Source: Streptomyces sp. 2131.1 (GTDB taxonomy: Bacteria > Actinomycetota > Actinomycetes > Streptomycetales > Streptomycetaceae). From it: a DNA stretch of 64,000 bases. The notes beneath the pieces are model-generated. The model saw only the letters and a list, made by a program, of their open reading frames with translations, was not told the origin of the DNA and ran no database searches. Positions within the stretch are counted from its first letter, which is position 1. Every line of letters begins with the position of its first letter. A program made the position numbers and the translations under genes. Location of the stretch: positions 5,134,001-5,198,000 of the forward strand of contig NZ_FNSY01000001.1 of the NCBI RefSeq assembly GCF_900105515.1. Reading direction: 5' to 3'. Positions 32,049 to 40,121 of the stretch are shown here, one piece after another.

Positions 32049-34178
32049 ATGAGGCGTAACCTCGCGGCACGTATCGGTGTGTGGAGCGCACACCACCGCA
32101 AGACGGCCATTCTCGGCTGGCTGCTCTTCGTCGTACTCGCCGCGGGCATCGGCGGCGCCTCGGGCATGGTCGAGATGACCGACGCGGAGAACGGCGCCGG
32201 CGACTCCGCCCGCGCCGAACAGATCCTCTCCGACGCGGGCCTGAGCCACCGGGCCGGCGAACTCGTCATGGTCTCGTCCGCCGAGCCCGACGGCTGGCGC
32301 CCCGCCGCCCGCGAACTCGCCGCCGCTGTCCGGGACACCGGCGAGGTCACCGGCCTCGCGGACCCGGTCGCCTCGAAGGACCGCAAGGACGCGCTGATCA
32401 CCTTCGAGATGAAGGGCGACCCGGACACCGCGGCCGACCGGGTCCAACCGGTGCTGGACGCCGTCGCCGGCGTGAAGGAGAGGCAACCTGACGTCACCGT
32501 CAGCCAGTTCGGCGACGCCAGCGCCGGCAAGTGGCTCGGCGACCTGCTGTCCGACGACTTCAAGAAGGCCGAGTTCACCGCCGTACCGCTGGCACTCGGC
32601 ATCCTGCTGGTCGCCTTCGGGGCCGTCGTCGCCGCCCTGCTGCCCGTGGGGCTCGCGCTCACCGCGTGCATGGCCGCCTTCGGACTGCTCTCGCTCGCCA
32701 GCCACCAGCTCCACCTGTTCCAGACCACGTACTCCGTGATGTTCCTGATGGGCTTCGCCGTCGGCGTCGACTACTGCCTGTTCTACCTGCGCCGCGAGCG
32801 CGACGAGCGGGCCGCCGGACGCGACGCCGAGACCGCCCTGCGCATCGCCGCCGCCACCAGCGGCCGGGCCGTCCTCGTCTCCGGGCTCACCGTCATGGTC
32901 GCCATGGCCGGCATGTTCCTGTCCGGCCTGATGCTCTTCAAGGGCTTCGCCCTCGCCACCATCACCGTCGTGTGCATCGCCATGCTGGGCTCCGTCACCG
33001 TGCTGCCCGCCCTGCTCTCCTGGCTCGGCGACCGCATTGAGGCGGGCCGGGTGCCGCTGCTGAACCGGCGCGGCAGGCGCGGTGACAAGCAGAGCGGCCG
33101 CATCGCAGGACGGGTGCTGCGCCCCGTCCTGAACCGGCCGAAGTTCTTCGCCGCCGCGTCCGTCGTCGTGCTGCTGGTGCTCGCCGTGCCCGCGATCGGC
33201 ATGAAGACCGAATCCCTGGGCCTGGACAAGCAGTTCGGCTCGGACTCAGCGCTGTCCGTCGCCTACCGCGACATCAGCGAGACCTTCCCCGGCGGCCCCG
33301 CCCCGGCCCAGGTCGTCGTCGAGGCCGACGACATCGACGCCCCGGCCGTCCGCAAGGCCCTCTCCGGCTTCGACCACGTCACCGTCCACCGGGCTCAGAA
33401 CGTCGCCGAGTTCGAGGTCCCGCTGCCCGGCGGCGAGAAGGACCTCACCGAACTGCGCGAGGACCGCCTGCCCGCCGCCTTCGACTCCAGCGGCGCCCAC
33501 GCCTACGTCACCGGCGAGGTGGCCGGGTCCGTCGACTTCAACGACCAGCTGAAGCGCGGTATCGCACCCGTCTTCCTCTTCATCACCGCGGTGACGTTCC
33601 TGCTGATGCTCTTCTGCTTCCGCTCGTACGTCATCGCCGTGACCTCCATCCTGCTCAACCTGCTCTCCGTGGCCGCCGCGTACGGGGTCATGACCGCGGT
33701 CTTCCAGCACGGCTGGGGCGCCGGGCTGATCGGCTCGGAGGGCGTCGGCGCGGTCGAGTCCTGGATGCCGCTGTTCGTCCTCGTCGTCCTGTTCGGGCTC
33801 TCGATGGACTACCACGTCTTCGTGGTCTCCCGGATCCGCGAGGGCCGCGGCCGCGGCCTCACCACCCGGGCCGCGATCGACGAGGGCATCCGCCGCACGG
33901 CCGGCGCGGTCACCGGCGCGGCCGTGATCATGGTGGCGGTGTTCTCGGTCTTCGCGACCCTGTCCATGCAGGACATGCAGCAGATGGGCGTCGGCCTCGC
34001 GGTCGCGGTCCTGCTGGACGCCACGCTCGTACGGATGGTGCTGCTGCCCTCCGTGATGGCGCTGCTCGGCGAGCGCAACTGGCGCACCCCGCGCGGCCTC
34101 GGCAGGCTGCCGAGCCCGGACCACGGCGAACCGGAGCCGGCCGCGGTCGCGACACCGGTCGGGCCGGGGGCGCGCTGA
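32049..34178 (+). CDS. MMPL/RND-family membrane transporter
   Basis: A 709-residue MMPL-type exporter. An N-terminal helix (AILGWLLFVVLAAGIGG) is followed by an outer loop of about 140 residues, a five-helix block with FAVGVDYCLFYLRRERDER (the proton-relay GxDY motif), a second outer domain and a second block with FGLSMDYHVFVVSRIREG. Both repeats are complete, as expected for the two-fold RND architecture. Probably exports lipids or drugs; substrate unknown. Start 32049 follows a weak ribosome site (AGGGGG at 32034-32039). Likely regulated by the divergent two-component system. Confidence 0.92.
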   Translation: MRRNLAARIGVWSAHHRKTAILGWLLFVVLAAGIGGASGMVEMTDAENGAGDSARAEQILSDAGLSHRAGELVMVSSAEPDGWRPAARELAAAVRDTGEVTGLADPVASKDRKDALITFEMKGDPDTAADRVQPVLDAVAGVKERQPDVTVSQFGDASAGKWLGDLLSDDFKKAEFTAVPLALGILLVAFGAVVAALLPVGLALTACMAAFGLLSLASHQLHLFQTTYSVMFLMGFAVGVDYCLFYLRRERDERAAGRDAETALRIAAATSGRAVLVSGLTVMVAMAGMFLSGLMLFKGFALATITVVCIAMLGSVTVLPALLSWLGDRIEAGRVPLLNRRGRRGDKQSGRIAGRVLRPVLNRPKFFAAASVVVLLVLAVPAIGMKTESLGLDKQFGSDSALSVAYRDISETFPGGPAPAQVVVEADDIDAPAVRKALSGFDHVTVHRAQNVAEFEVPLPGGEKDLTELREDRLPAAFDSSGAHAYVTGEVAGSVDFNDQLKRGIAPVFLFITAVTFLLMLFCFRSYVIAVTSILLNLLSVAAAYGVMTAVFQHGWGAGLIGSEGVGAVESWMPLFVLVVLFGLSMDYHVFVVSRIREGRGRGLTTRAAIDEGIRRTAGAVTGAAVIMVAVFSVFATLSMQDMQQMGVGLAVAVLLDATLVRMVLLPSVMALLGERNWRTPRGLGRLPSPDHGEPEPAAVATPVGPGAR

Positions 34179-34192
34179 CCCGGGTGTACGAA

Positions 34193-34237
34193 GGCGGGCC
34201 CCGGTTCCGGTAGCGCGTACCGGAGCCGGGGCCCGCC
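34193..34237. terminator. Terminator between MMPL and winged-helix genes
   Basis: A 20-bp inverted repeat (34193-34212 / 34218-34237) with one mismatch and a 5-nt loop between convergent genes. Confidence 0.8.
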
Positions 34238-34251
34238 CCTTTGCCGGGTGG

Positions 34252-34830
34252 TCAGGGCGTGTACTTGTACCCGACCCGGCGCACGGTCTGGATCGAGCGG
34301 CGGTGCTCGGCGCCCAGCTTGCGGCGCAGCCGGGCGATGTGGACGTCGACGGTCCGGCCGTCGCCCACGTGTCCGTACCCCCAGACCGTGGTCACCAGCT
34401 GGTCGCGGGTGTGGACGCGGTGCGGGTGGGCCACCAGATGGGCGAGGAGCTCGAACTCCAGGTAGGTCAGGTCCAGCAGCCGCCCGTCGACCGAGGCGGA
34501 GCGCTGGACGGAGTCGATGGTCACCGGGCCCGCAGCCTCCGCCGACGGCTGCTCGGGCACCGCGTACTGCGCGGCGGCGGCGGTGAGGGCCGGCTGCTGG
34601 TCGGCGGGCACGAGCACCAGGTAACCGACCATCGGCGGGCGGCCCGGCAGGCTGGGCAGGGTGTGCTGGGGAGCGGGGAACCAAGTGGCGCCCGGCGTCA
34701 GAAGGGCGGAGACGTCGGCCTGCTGGACGACCTCGTCGGGGGCCACGGCGCGCAGCCGGTGCCGGTTGGGGGAGTGGGGAGGGACGGAGGAGGTCGCAGC
34801 GGCGGCGGAGAAGGTACGGGTGTTCGGCAT
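34252..34830 (-). CDS. Orphan OmpR/PhoB-type winged-helix regulator
   Basis: A 192-residue protein. The C-terminal 90 residues are a complete OmpR/PhoB DNA-binding domain: LDLTYLEFELLAHLVAHPHR, TRDQLVTTVWGYGHVGDGRT, VDVHIARLRRKLG and the wing VRRVGYKYTP. The N-terminal 100 residues carry no receiver domain and no phospho-Asp; they are Ala/Pro-rich around GRPPMVGYLVLVPADQQ, a possible ligand-binding or dimer region. About 80 bp upstream is a candidate leader peptide (34913-35032) with adjacent Cys codons, suggesting control by translation of the leader. Confidence 0.85.
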   Translation of the reverse strand: MPNTRTFSAAAATSSVPPHSPNRHRLRAVAPDEVVQQADVSALLTPGATWFPAPQHTLPSLPGRPPMVGYLVLVPADQQPALTAAAAQYAVPEQPSAEAAGPVTIDSVQRSASVDGRLLDLTYLEFELLAHLVAHPHRVHTRDQLVTTVWGYGHVGDGRTVDVHIARLRRKLGAEHRRSIQTVRRVGYKYTP

Positions 34831-34912
34831 GAGGGGTCAGCTCTTTCGCGCGAGGGAGTCGTCGGTGGACGGACTTGCTGCGTGCGCGCGGACCGGAGGC
34901 CGGGTGAGGGCG

Positions 34913-35032
34913 TCAGAGGGCCGGCGCGTTCAGCGCGCGGCAACACACCCGGTCGAAGTCGTGATGCTGACGGGAGGGCCAGAACGGCTCGAGGTCGCTG
35001 CGACCTGTCGAGGTGTGCGGGAAGCTGGCCAT
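34913..35032 (-). CDS. Candidate 39-residue leader peptide
   Basis: A short reading frame on the same strand as the winged-helix gene, ending 82 bp before its start. The C-terminal part SRQHHDFDRVCCRALN resembles the actinobacterial small 'putative leader peptides' with an R-x-H-x-D-x-x-R-V core and cysteines near the end, which sit before sulfur- or stress-related genes. Two consecutive Cys codons (TGT TGC) near the end suggest sensing of charged Cys-tRNA. The start at 35032 has only a weak G-rich ribosome site. It lies inside the otherwise gene-free stretch 34831-35147. Confidence 0.5.
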   Translation of the reverse strand: MASFPHTSTGRSDLEPFWPSRQHHDFDRVCCRALNAPAL

Positions 35033-35147
35033 GCCCCCATTGAAGCAGAGAACACGGCCCGGGAGCAGACCTCTCCCACCCGTCGATACGGTCCCTTTGC
35101 GTTACGTTCCTCACGCCGGGGCGGAGGCACCCCCTCCGGGAGCCGGC

Positions 35148-36059
35148 CTAACCCACCAGCCGCTTGCGCCAGTCCAGCCCCGTCAGCTCGATCGCCTTGT
35201 CCGGCGAACCGTCCCACTCCACCGTCAGCCCGGCCCCGCCCAGCACGGCCGCCACCTCGCGGCCCACCGCCGCGGTCGTCTCCGCGGAGTCGTCGAACCC
35301 GCCGTAGTACAGCGTCAGACCGTGCCCGGCCGCCGCGCTCTCCGTGCACTGGAGGTGGAAGAAGACGAAGCCCCGGGCGTCCTCGCGCCCGTCCGCGTAT
35401 ATCTCGCTCATCCCGCAGGAACGGCAGCACGTGAAGTGCTCCCGGGCGGTGATCCCGCGCCCGTCCAGCTCGGCGAACGCCCGCTCAAGGCGGTCCGGGT
35501 CCGTCACATCGGCCCAGAGCCGCTGCTCCTCGACCCGCTCCAGCCATAGCCGCTCCACCAACTCCCGCGCCTGAGCATGCGACACCGGCCGCACCCCGTC
35601 CTTCACGAGGTAGTCCTCGGCCGTCTCGGTGAGCGTCCGCACGCTCCCGTAACCCCCGCGCAGAAGCTCCCGCACCCGCGCCTCCAACTGCCCCCGGATC
35701 TCGGCGGGCAGCTCCGGCACCGGGTCCGGCTCGGGTATCCCGGCGCTCTCCCAGACGGTGCCCCCGTCCCAGCCCGGCTCCTGGCGTGCCCAGCCCGTCA
35801 TCAGCCCGAGGACCCGCTCGGGGTCGTCGACGTCGGCCCGGACATGGCCGGCCGCCGAACCCGCGCGGTGCTCCACCGTGTAACCCGCGCCGGTCTCGTG
35901 CCACACCTGGATGAACGTGCCGGGGATGTCCGGGATCCGCTGGACCACCAGGAAGTTGTCCCCGCGCCCGCCGATGCGGTGCACGAGGTCGCCCAGCGCC
36001 CGCTCCGAAACGCGGGTGTGGGTCTGCTGGTTCTCGGTCTCGACCTTGACGCTGAGCAT
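35148..36059 (-). CDS. DUF6891-like protein of unknown function
   Basis: A 303-residue soluble protein. The N-terminal 95 residues (MLSVKVETENQQTHTRVSER) look like a separate small domain; the rest includes an acidic helical middle and a C-terminal block with CCRSCGMSEIYADGRED, where a C-C-x2-C cluster could bind metal, and GLTLYYGGFDDSAETT. The C-terminal half resembles the DUF6891 family. Start 36059 lies just downstream of the glnII terminator. No functional partner is obvious. Confidence 0.7.
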   Translation of the reverse strand: MLSVKVETENQQTHTRVSERALGDLVHRIGGRGDNFLVVQRIPDIPGTFIQVWHETGAGYTVEHRAGSAAGHVRADVDDPERVLGLMTGWARQEPGWDGGTVWESAGIPEPDPVPELPAEIRGQLEARVRELLRGGYGSVRTLTETAEDYLVKDGVRPVSHAQARELVERLWLERVEEQRLWADVTDPDRLERAFAELDGRGITAREHFTCCRSCGMSEIYADGREDARGFVFFHLQCTESAAAGHGLTLYYGGFDDSAETTAAVGREVAAVLGGAGLTVEWDGSPDKAIELTGLDWRKRLVG

Positions 36060-36087
36060 GGGACCAGCCTGGCACACCCCACCGACA

Positions 36088-36128
36088 ACGGGAGGCGCCC
36101 ACCGCGACGTGCGGTGGGCGCCTCCCGT
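36088..36128 (-). terminator. glnII terminator
   Basis: Perfect 18-bp stem (36088-36105 / 36111-36128) with a 5-nt loop, 14 bases beyond the glnII stop codon. Confidence 0.85.
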
Positions 36129-36142
36129 GACGTACGGGCGGA

Positions 36143-37186
36143 TCAGACCTGGCCGGCCTTCTCCAGGGCCGAGCAGCAGGTGTCCACGATCAGCCGCGTG
36201 ACCACGTACGGGTCGACGTTGGCGTTCGGGCGGCGGTCCTCGATGTAGCCCTTGCGGTCCTGCTCGACCTGCCACGGGATGCGCACCGAGGCACCGCGGT
36301 CGGAGACGCCGTAGCTGTACTCGTTCCACGGGGCGGTCTCGTGCAGACCGGTCAGCCGGTCGTCGATGCCCGCGCCGTAGTTCTTGACGTGGTCCATCGG
36401 CTTCGAGCCCTCGCCCAGCGACTCGCAGGCCGTGATGATCGCGTCGTAGCCCTCGCGCATCGCCTTCGTGGAGAAGTTGGTGTGCGCGCCGGCGCCGTTC
36501 CAGTCGCCCTTGACCGGCTTCGGGTCCAGGGTCGCGGAGACGTTGAAGTCCTCGGCGGTGCGGTAGAGCAGCCAGCGGGCGATCCACAGCTGGTCGGAGA
36601 CCTCCAGCGGGGACAGCGGGCCCACCTGGAACTCCCACTGGCCCGGCATGACCTCGGCGTTGATGCCCGAGATGCCCAGGCCCGCCTTCAGACAGTTGTC
36701 GAGGTGCTTCTCGACGATCTCCCGGCCGAAGATCTCGTCCGAGCCGACACCGCAGTAGTAGCCGCCCTGCGCCGCCGGGAAGCCGCCCTCGGGGAAGCCG
36801 AGCGGCCGGTGGCCGTCGAAGAAGGTGTACTCCTGCTCGATACCGAAGATCGCCTCCTGCCCGGCGAACTGCTCGGCGACCGGACGCAGCAGCGCCCGGG
36901 TGTTGGACGCGTGCGGGGTCATGTCGATGTCGAAGACCTCGCACAGGACCAGGACGTCGTCGCCGCCGCGGATCGGGTCCGGGCAGGTGAAGACCGGCTT
37001 CAGCACCCGGTCCGAGGCGTGCCCCTCGGCCTGGCTGGTGCTCGAACCGTCGAAGCCCCAGATCGGCAGCTCCGCCACGTCGGACGACGGGCCGCCGGAC
37101 ATGATCTTGGTCTTGGAGCGGAGCTTGGCGGTCGGCTCGGTGCCGTCGATCCAGATGTACTCAGCCTTGAACGTCACGGAAGCCAT
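36143..37186 (-). CDS. glnII: Glutamine synthetase type II
   Basis: A 347-residue eukaryote-type GSII, which makes glutamine from glutamate, ammonia and ATP. Visible family signatures: FKAEYIWIDG at the N-terminus, PIWGFDGSSTSQAEGHASD (beta-grasp), EAIFGIEQEYTFFDG (metal ligands), PGQWEFQVGP, GAGAHTNFSTKAMR (ATP/ammonia site) and SVRIPWQVEQD-like SVRIPWQVEQDRKGYIEDRR. Length is typical. GSII enzymes lack the adenylylation tyrosine, so GlnE is not expected to act on it. A four-box GlnR-type site lies 47-84 bp upstream. Confidence 0.97.
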   Translation of the reverse strand: MASVTFKAEYIWIDGTEPTAKLRSKTKIMSGGPSSDVAELPIWGFDGSSTSQAEGHASDRVLKPVFTCPDPIRGGDDVLVLCEVFDIDMTPHASNTRALLRPVAEQFAGQEAIFGIEQEYTFFDGHRPLGFPEGGFPAAQGGYYCGVGSDEIFGREIVEKHLDNCLKAGLGISGINAEVMPGQWEFQVGPLSPLEVSDQLWIARWLLYRTAEDFNVSATLDPKPVKGDWNGAGAHTNFSTKAMREGYDAIITACESLGEGSKPMDHVKNYGAGIDDRLTGLHETAPWNEYSYGVSDRGASVRIPWQVEQDRKGYIEDRRPNANVDPYVVTRLIVDTCCSALEKAGQV

Positions 37187-37232
37187 CCTTTGCGGGTGCT
37201 GCGGTCTATGCGCCGAAGCTTCGCAAGCCGCG

Positions 37233-37270
37233 ATTTCCCGACCGTTGCCCTCGTGTGAACCCCGTGTTAC
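37233..37270 (-). promoter_or_regulatory. GlnR-binding region of glnII
   Basis: On the minus strand, GTAAC-N6-TTCAC-N6-GCAAC-N6-GAAAT: four 5-bp boxes at exact 11-bp steps (37266-37270, 37255-37259, 37244-37248, 37233-37237). This matches the known actinobacterial GlnR gTnAC-N6-GaAAC pattern in tandem. Same architecture as the site upstream of glnA. Confidence 0.8.
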
Positions 37271-37307
37271 CGAGGTTTCCGGCGGTGTTCCCCGGCCGCC
37301 CGGCCCC

Positions 37308-38429
37308 TCAGCGGTGCCGCAGCAGCGCCTCGAAGCCCGCGCTCCTGATCCGCCGCCGCAGCTCTTCCTCGCTGGTCCCCAGCGCCCGCGCGGCGTCCGG
37401 GAGCCGCCAGTCCGCGCCGGCCAGGCGTTGCAGGAGGTGGCCGCGCCGGACCTGCGCGTCGGACAGGCGGAACGTCTTCAGGTAGGCCACCCGGCCCTTG
37501 TGGTCGGTGATCGTCTCGCCGATGTGCTGCCCGCCGCCGTCGCGTACGAAGGGCGGCAGGAACCGCCACAGCGTGAACTCCCCCATCCGGTACACCTGGT
37601 CGAAGCCGTACGAGCCGTCCAGCAGGTCGCGCGCGAACAGCGTCCCGTGCGCATCGGACCACGCCCGTTCCTGCTCCCGCGCGGCCGCCCGCAGCGCGTC
37701 GAGCGTCCGCAGGTGCGGCCCGTCCGCGATGCGCGCCCCGAACTCCGGAACCGGCGCCCCGAACCACGCGTACTGGTGCACCAGCTCCCCGTACAGGTCC
37801 TCCACCAGCGTCGGATGCAGAAGCCGGTAGTCGTCGGGGTGCGGGACGGCGAAGGCGGCGGCCAGGGCGTCGGCCGCGTACACCATCACCCCGCACTGGC
37901 CCGGGTGGATCTCGAACGCCCGCAGCGCGTCGCCCAGCCCGCGTACCGACCACCCCAGGTACGCGTCCTCGGCGCGCGGCGACAGCCCGTCCCGCAGCGC
38001 CTGCCGGGACCACTCCTCCCAGGCGGTCGACGGGCCCCCGAAGTGCAGGGCGAGATAGCCCTCCAGTGCCAGATGCAGCGGCAGGAACCGCAGCCGGTCA
38101 CCGGGCCGCCGCTTGGCGAGCCGGTGGTGGCGGTGGCGCGGCAGCCGTACGGTCCGGGCCGGAGCGCCGTCCTCGGCGCCGAACTGCGTCCCGTACGCGG
38201 CGCTCTCAGCCCCCTCGCCGGACCAGTCGGCGACGAAACCGTGCGGGATGTACGAGGTGTAGTGGGTACGCGGACCCACCTCCACCGCCCCCGCGCCGAG
38301 GCCGCCGTACACCTCCCGGTGCAGCCGCAGCCCCTCGACGGGAGTCTCGCGCACCAGAGGCACCAGCCGGATGCCGCCCCACACCTGCGAGGGACGGGCG
38401 GTCAGCCCGGTCAGCTCCAGCTTGTTCAC
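37308..38429 (-). CDS. ARPP-2-like domain protein, coupled to a TROVE/vWA gene
   Basis: A 373-residue soluble protein. The N-terminal third (RPSQVWGGIRLVPLVRETPV, then HTHYTSYIPHGFV-like RTHYTSYIPHGFVADW) resembles the ARPP-2 domain described in NAD/ADP-ribose-linked gene neighbourhoods. The C-terminal 110 residues are helical and Arg-rich (LRTLDALRAAAREQERAW; SEEELRRRIRSAGFEALLRHR). GTG start overlaps the stop of the upstream gene by four bases (GTGA). Function unknown; the coupling suggests a complex or shared pathway with the TROVE/vWA protein. Family assignment is from memory of the sequence pattern. Confidence 0.65.
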   Translation of the reverse strand: MNKLELTGLTARPSQVWGGIRLVPLVRETPVEGLRLHREVYGGLGAGAVEVGPRTHYTSYIPHGFVADWSGEGAESAAYGTQFGAEDGAPARTVRLPRHRHHRLAKRRPGDRLRFLPLHLALEGYLALHFGGPSTAWEEWSRQALRDGLSPRAEDAYLGWSVRGLGDALRAFEIHPGQCGVMVYAADALAAAFAVPHPDDYRLLHPTLVEDLYGELVHQYAWFGAPVPEFGARIADGPHLRTLDALRAAAREQERAWSDAHGTLFARDLLDGSYGFDQVYRMGEFTLWRFLPPFVRDGGGQHIGETITDHKGRVAYLKTFRLSDAQVRRGHLLQRLAGADWRLPDAARALGTSEEELRRRIRSAGFEALLRHR

Positions 38430-39886
38430 CGCACCCCTCCCGCCTCGTCGTCCGTCGTGAACCGGGCGACCTGCCGGTCCAGATACGCGTACAGCTCGGC
38501 GGGCCCCGTGCGCCCCTCGGAGAACCGCGCGATCTCCACCAGCGCCGGCAGGTCCTCCGCGTCCCGGATGCCCGCCGTCGGCACGCCGGCCGACAGCCGC
38601 CGCACGTCAAAACCGTCCGCGTCGTATACGGGGTTCACATGCACCACCGCCGTCCGCCGGTCCCGGTCGAGCCGCGTCCGCCACACCCGCAACACCTCGC
38701 CCGCCAGCCCCGGCGGCGCGTTGTCCCAGCCGTCCGAGACGATGACCAGCCGCTCCGGTCCGTGCTCCAGGGCGTCGATGATCCGGGTGCCCAGCGGCGT
38801 CGGCCCCCACGGGCGCACGAGCAGCGGATCGCGGGTGCCGGTCGTCCAGAGCGGGGTGTACGCGCCGGGGGCGGCGAGCGCCTCCAGCAGGAAGTGGCAG
38901 GCCAGCGCCACGGCGAGCGGACGCCGGCGCTTCTCGCCCGAACCCGAGGAGGAGTAGCTGTCGTCCAGCACGGCGGCCACCCGGCCCCAGCTCCCGGCAT
39001 GCGGCCCGGCCGCCCGGCGGGCCGCCGCACGCAGGGCACCGGTCAGCTCCGCCCGGTGCCGCACCCGCGCTTCCCGGTCCAGCGACAGGACGTACAGGGC
39101 GAGCCGGGTCAGCGGCATCACCGTCAGATCGACACCCGCCGGCAGCCCGTCCGCACCGGCTGCCCGCTGCCCCTGGGTGCGCAGCCGCTCCAGCCGGGTC
39201 ATGCGGGGCGCCATCCGCTCCACGAACGCCTCGCGCCCCATCCCGTGCCGGGCCGCGAAGCCCTCCGCGACGGTGAACGGCAGTTCGCCGACCGCGCCCT
39301 GCTCGTAGTGCGCCCGGCGCCAGGCGTCCAGCAGCCGGTGCTCGTAGCGCGGCAGCGTCCCCGGCCGGAACAGGAACGTTCCCAACTCCCCGTCGAGCGG
39401 CAGGTGTGCGTGGCGGACGGCGGTCTTCAGCCCGGCGCGGTACTTCACCGCGTCGTGCGCCGCGTCCGGCCGGGCCGCCAGCCAGTCCCGCGTGATCGCC
39501 CGGGTCCGCCGGTTGTTCACCTTCGCCGCGCGCAGCTCCCGGAACAGCCGGTAGACCCGCTGCGGCGGCAGCTTCGCCAGCCGGGCCGCGATCAGCTGCC
39601 CCTCGGTGCGCTTCTGCACGGGCGACGCCTCGCCCGCGTGCTCCAGCAGTCCGCGCACGACGCGTACGGCGTTGTGGTCGTTGATGTCCAGGGCGAGCGA
39701 AGCGGCGTACACCCGGCGGTAGTTGACGCGTACGTACTCGTGCAGGAAGCCGAGCGAGAGCCGCTGCCGGTACGCCTCCGAGCGGAATTCGCGCTGTCCG
39801 GTCGCGGTGATCGCGGCGTTGACGAAGAGGAGCACGTCCTCGGCGGCGACCAGGTCGGCGAAGGTCTCGGTGGCGGCAGTCGTCAT
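38426..39886 (-). CDS. TROVE-like/von Willebrand factor A protein
   Basis: A 486-residue protein. Residues 1-290 are helical and repeat-like (GQLIAARLAKLPPQRVYRLF, NNRRTRAITRDWLAARP), resembling the TROVE module of Ro60 proteins that bind misfolded or Y RNAs. The C-terminal part is a vWA-like fold: MIDAS-type DDSYSSSG (D-x-S-x-S) near residue 306 and LVIVSDGWDN near 382. Ends in a GTGA overlap with the ARPP-2-like gene. Upstream is a 235-bp divergent gap. Likely an RNA-binding, metal-dependent scaffold; targets unknown. Confidence 0.75.
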   Translation of the reverse strand: MTTAATETFADLVAAEDVLLFVNAAITATGQREFRSEAYRQRLSLGFLHEYVRVNYRRVYAASLALDINDHNAVRVVRGLLEHAGEASPVQKRTEGQLIAARLAKLPPQRVYRLFRELRAAKVNNRRTRAITRDWLAARPDAAHDAVKYRAGLKTAVRHAHLPLDGELGTFLFRPGTLPRYEHRLLDAWRRAHYEQGAVGELPFTVAEGFAARHGMGREAFVERMAPRMTRLERLRTQGQRAAGADGLPAGVDLTVMPLTRLALYVLSLDREARVRHRAELTGALRAAARRAAGPHAGSWGRVAAVLDDSYSSSGSGEKRRRPLAVALACHFLLEALAAPGAYTPLWTTGTRDPLLVRPWGPTPLGTRIIDALEHGPERLVIVSDGWDNAPPGLAGEVLRVWRTRLDRDRRTAVVHVNPVYDADGFDVRRLSAGVPTAGIRDAEDLPALVEIARFSEGRTGPAELYAYLDRQVARFTTDDEAGGVR

Positions 39887-40121
39887 GGTGGGTCCCCCGT
39901 GGTGTTCCGTACGGCGGTACGCGCATGCGGAAGCCGGCCGGGGAATGGGGGCGCGAGCAGCGAAATTATTGCTTCAGAGGCAAGTCCCGGAAGTCGCACC
40001 GGAGTCCCGCGGCCGGCCCCGCCAACGTATCCGCTCGGGCGCGGGAGACGCCACCGCATTGCGGGGCGCGGTGGTGCGCCGGGGACTCGGTCCCGGGCCC
40101 ACCACCCGTCACACTGGACCC

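Noticed and set aside
39969..39983. Near-palindrome TTGCTTC-A-GAGGCAA upstream of the TROVE/vWA gene
   Set aside because: Not listed as an operator on its own; one mismatch and no known regulator. Mentioned only with the gene pair.
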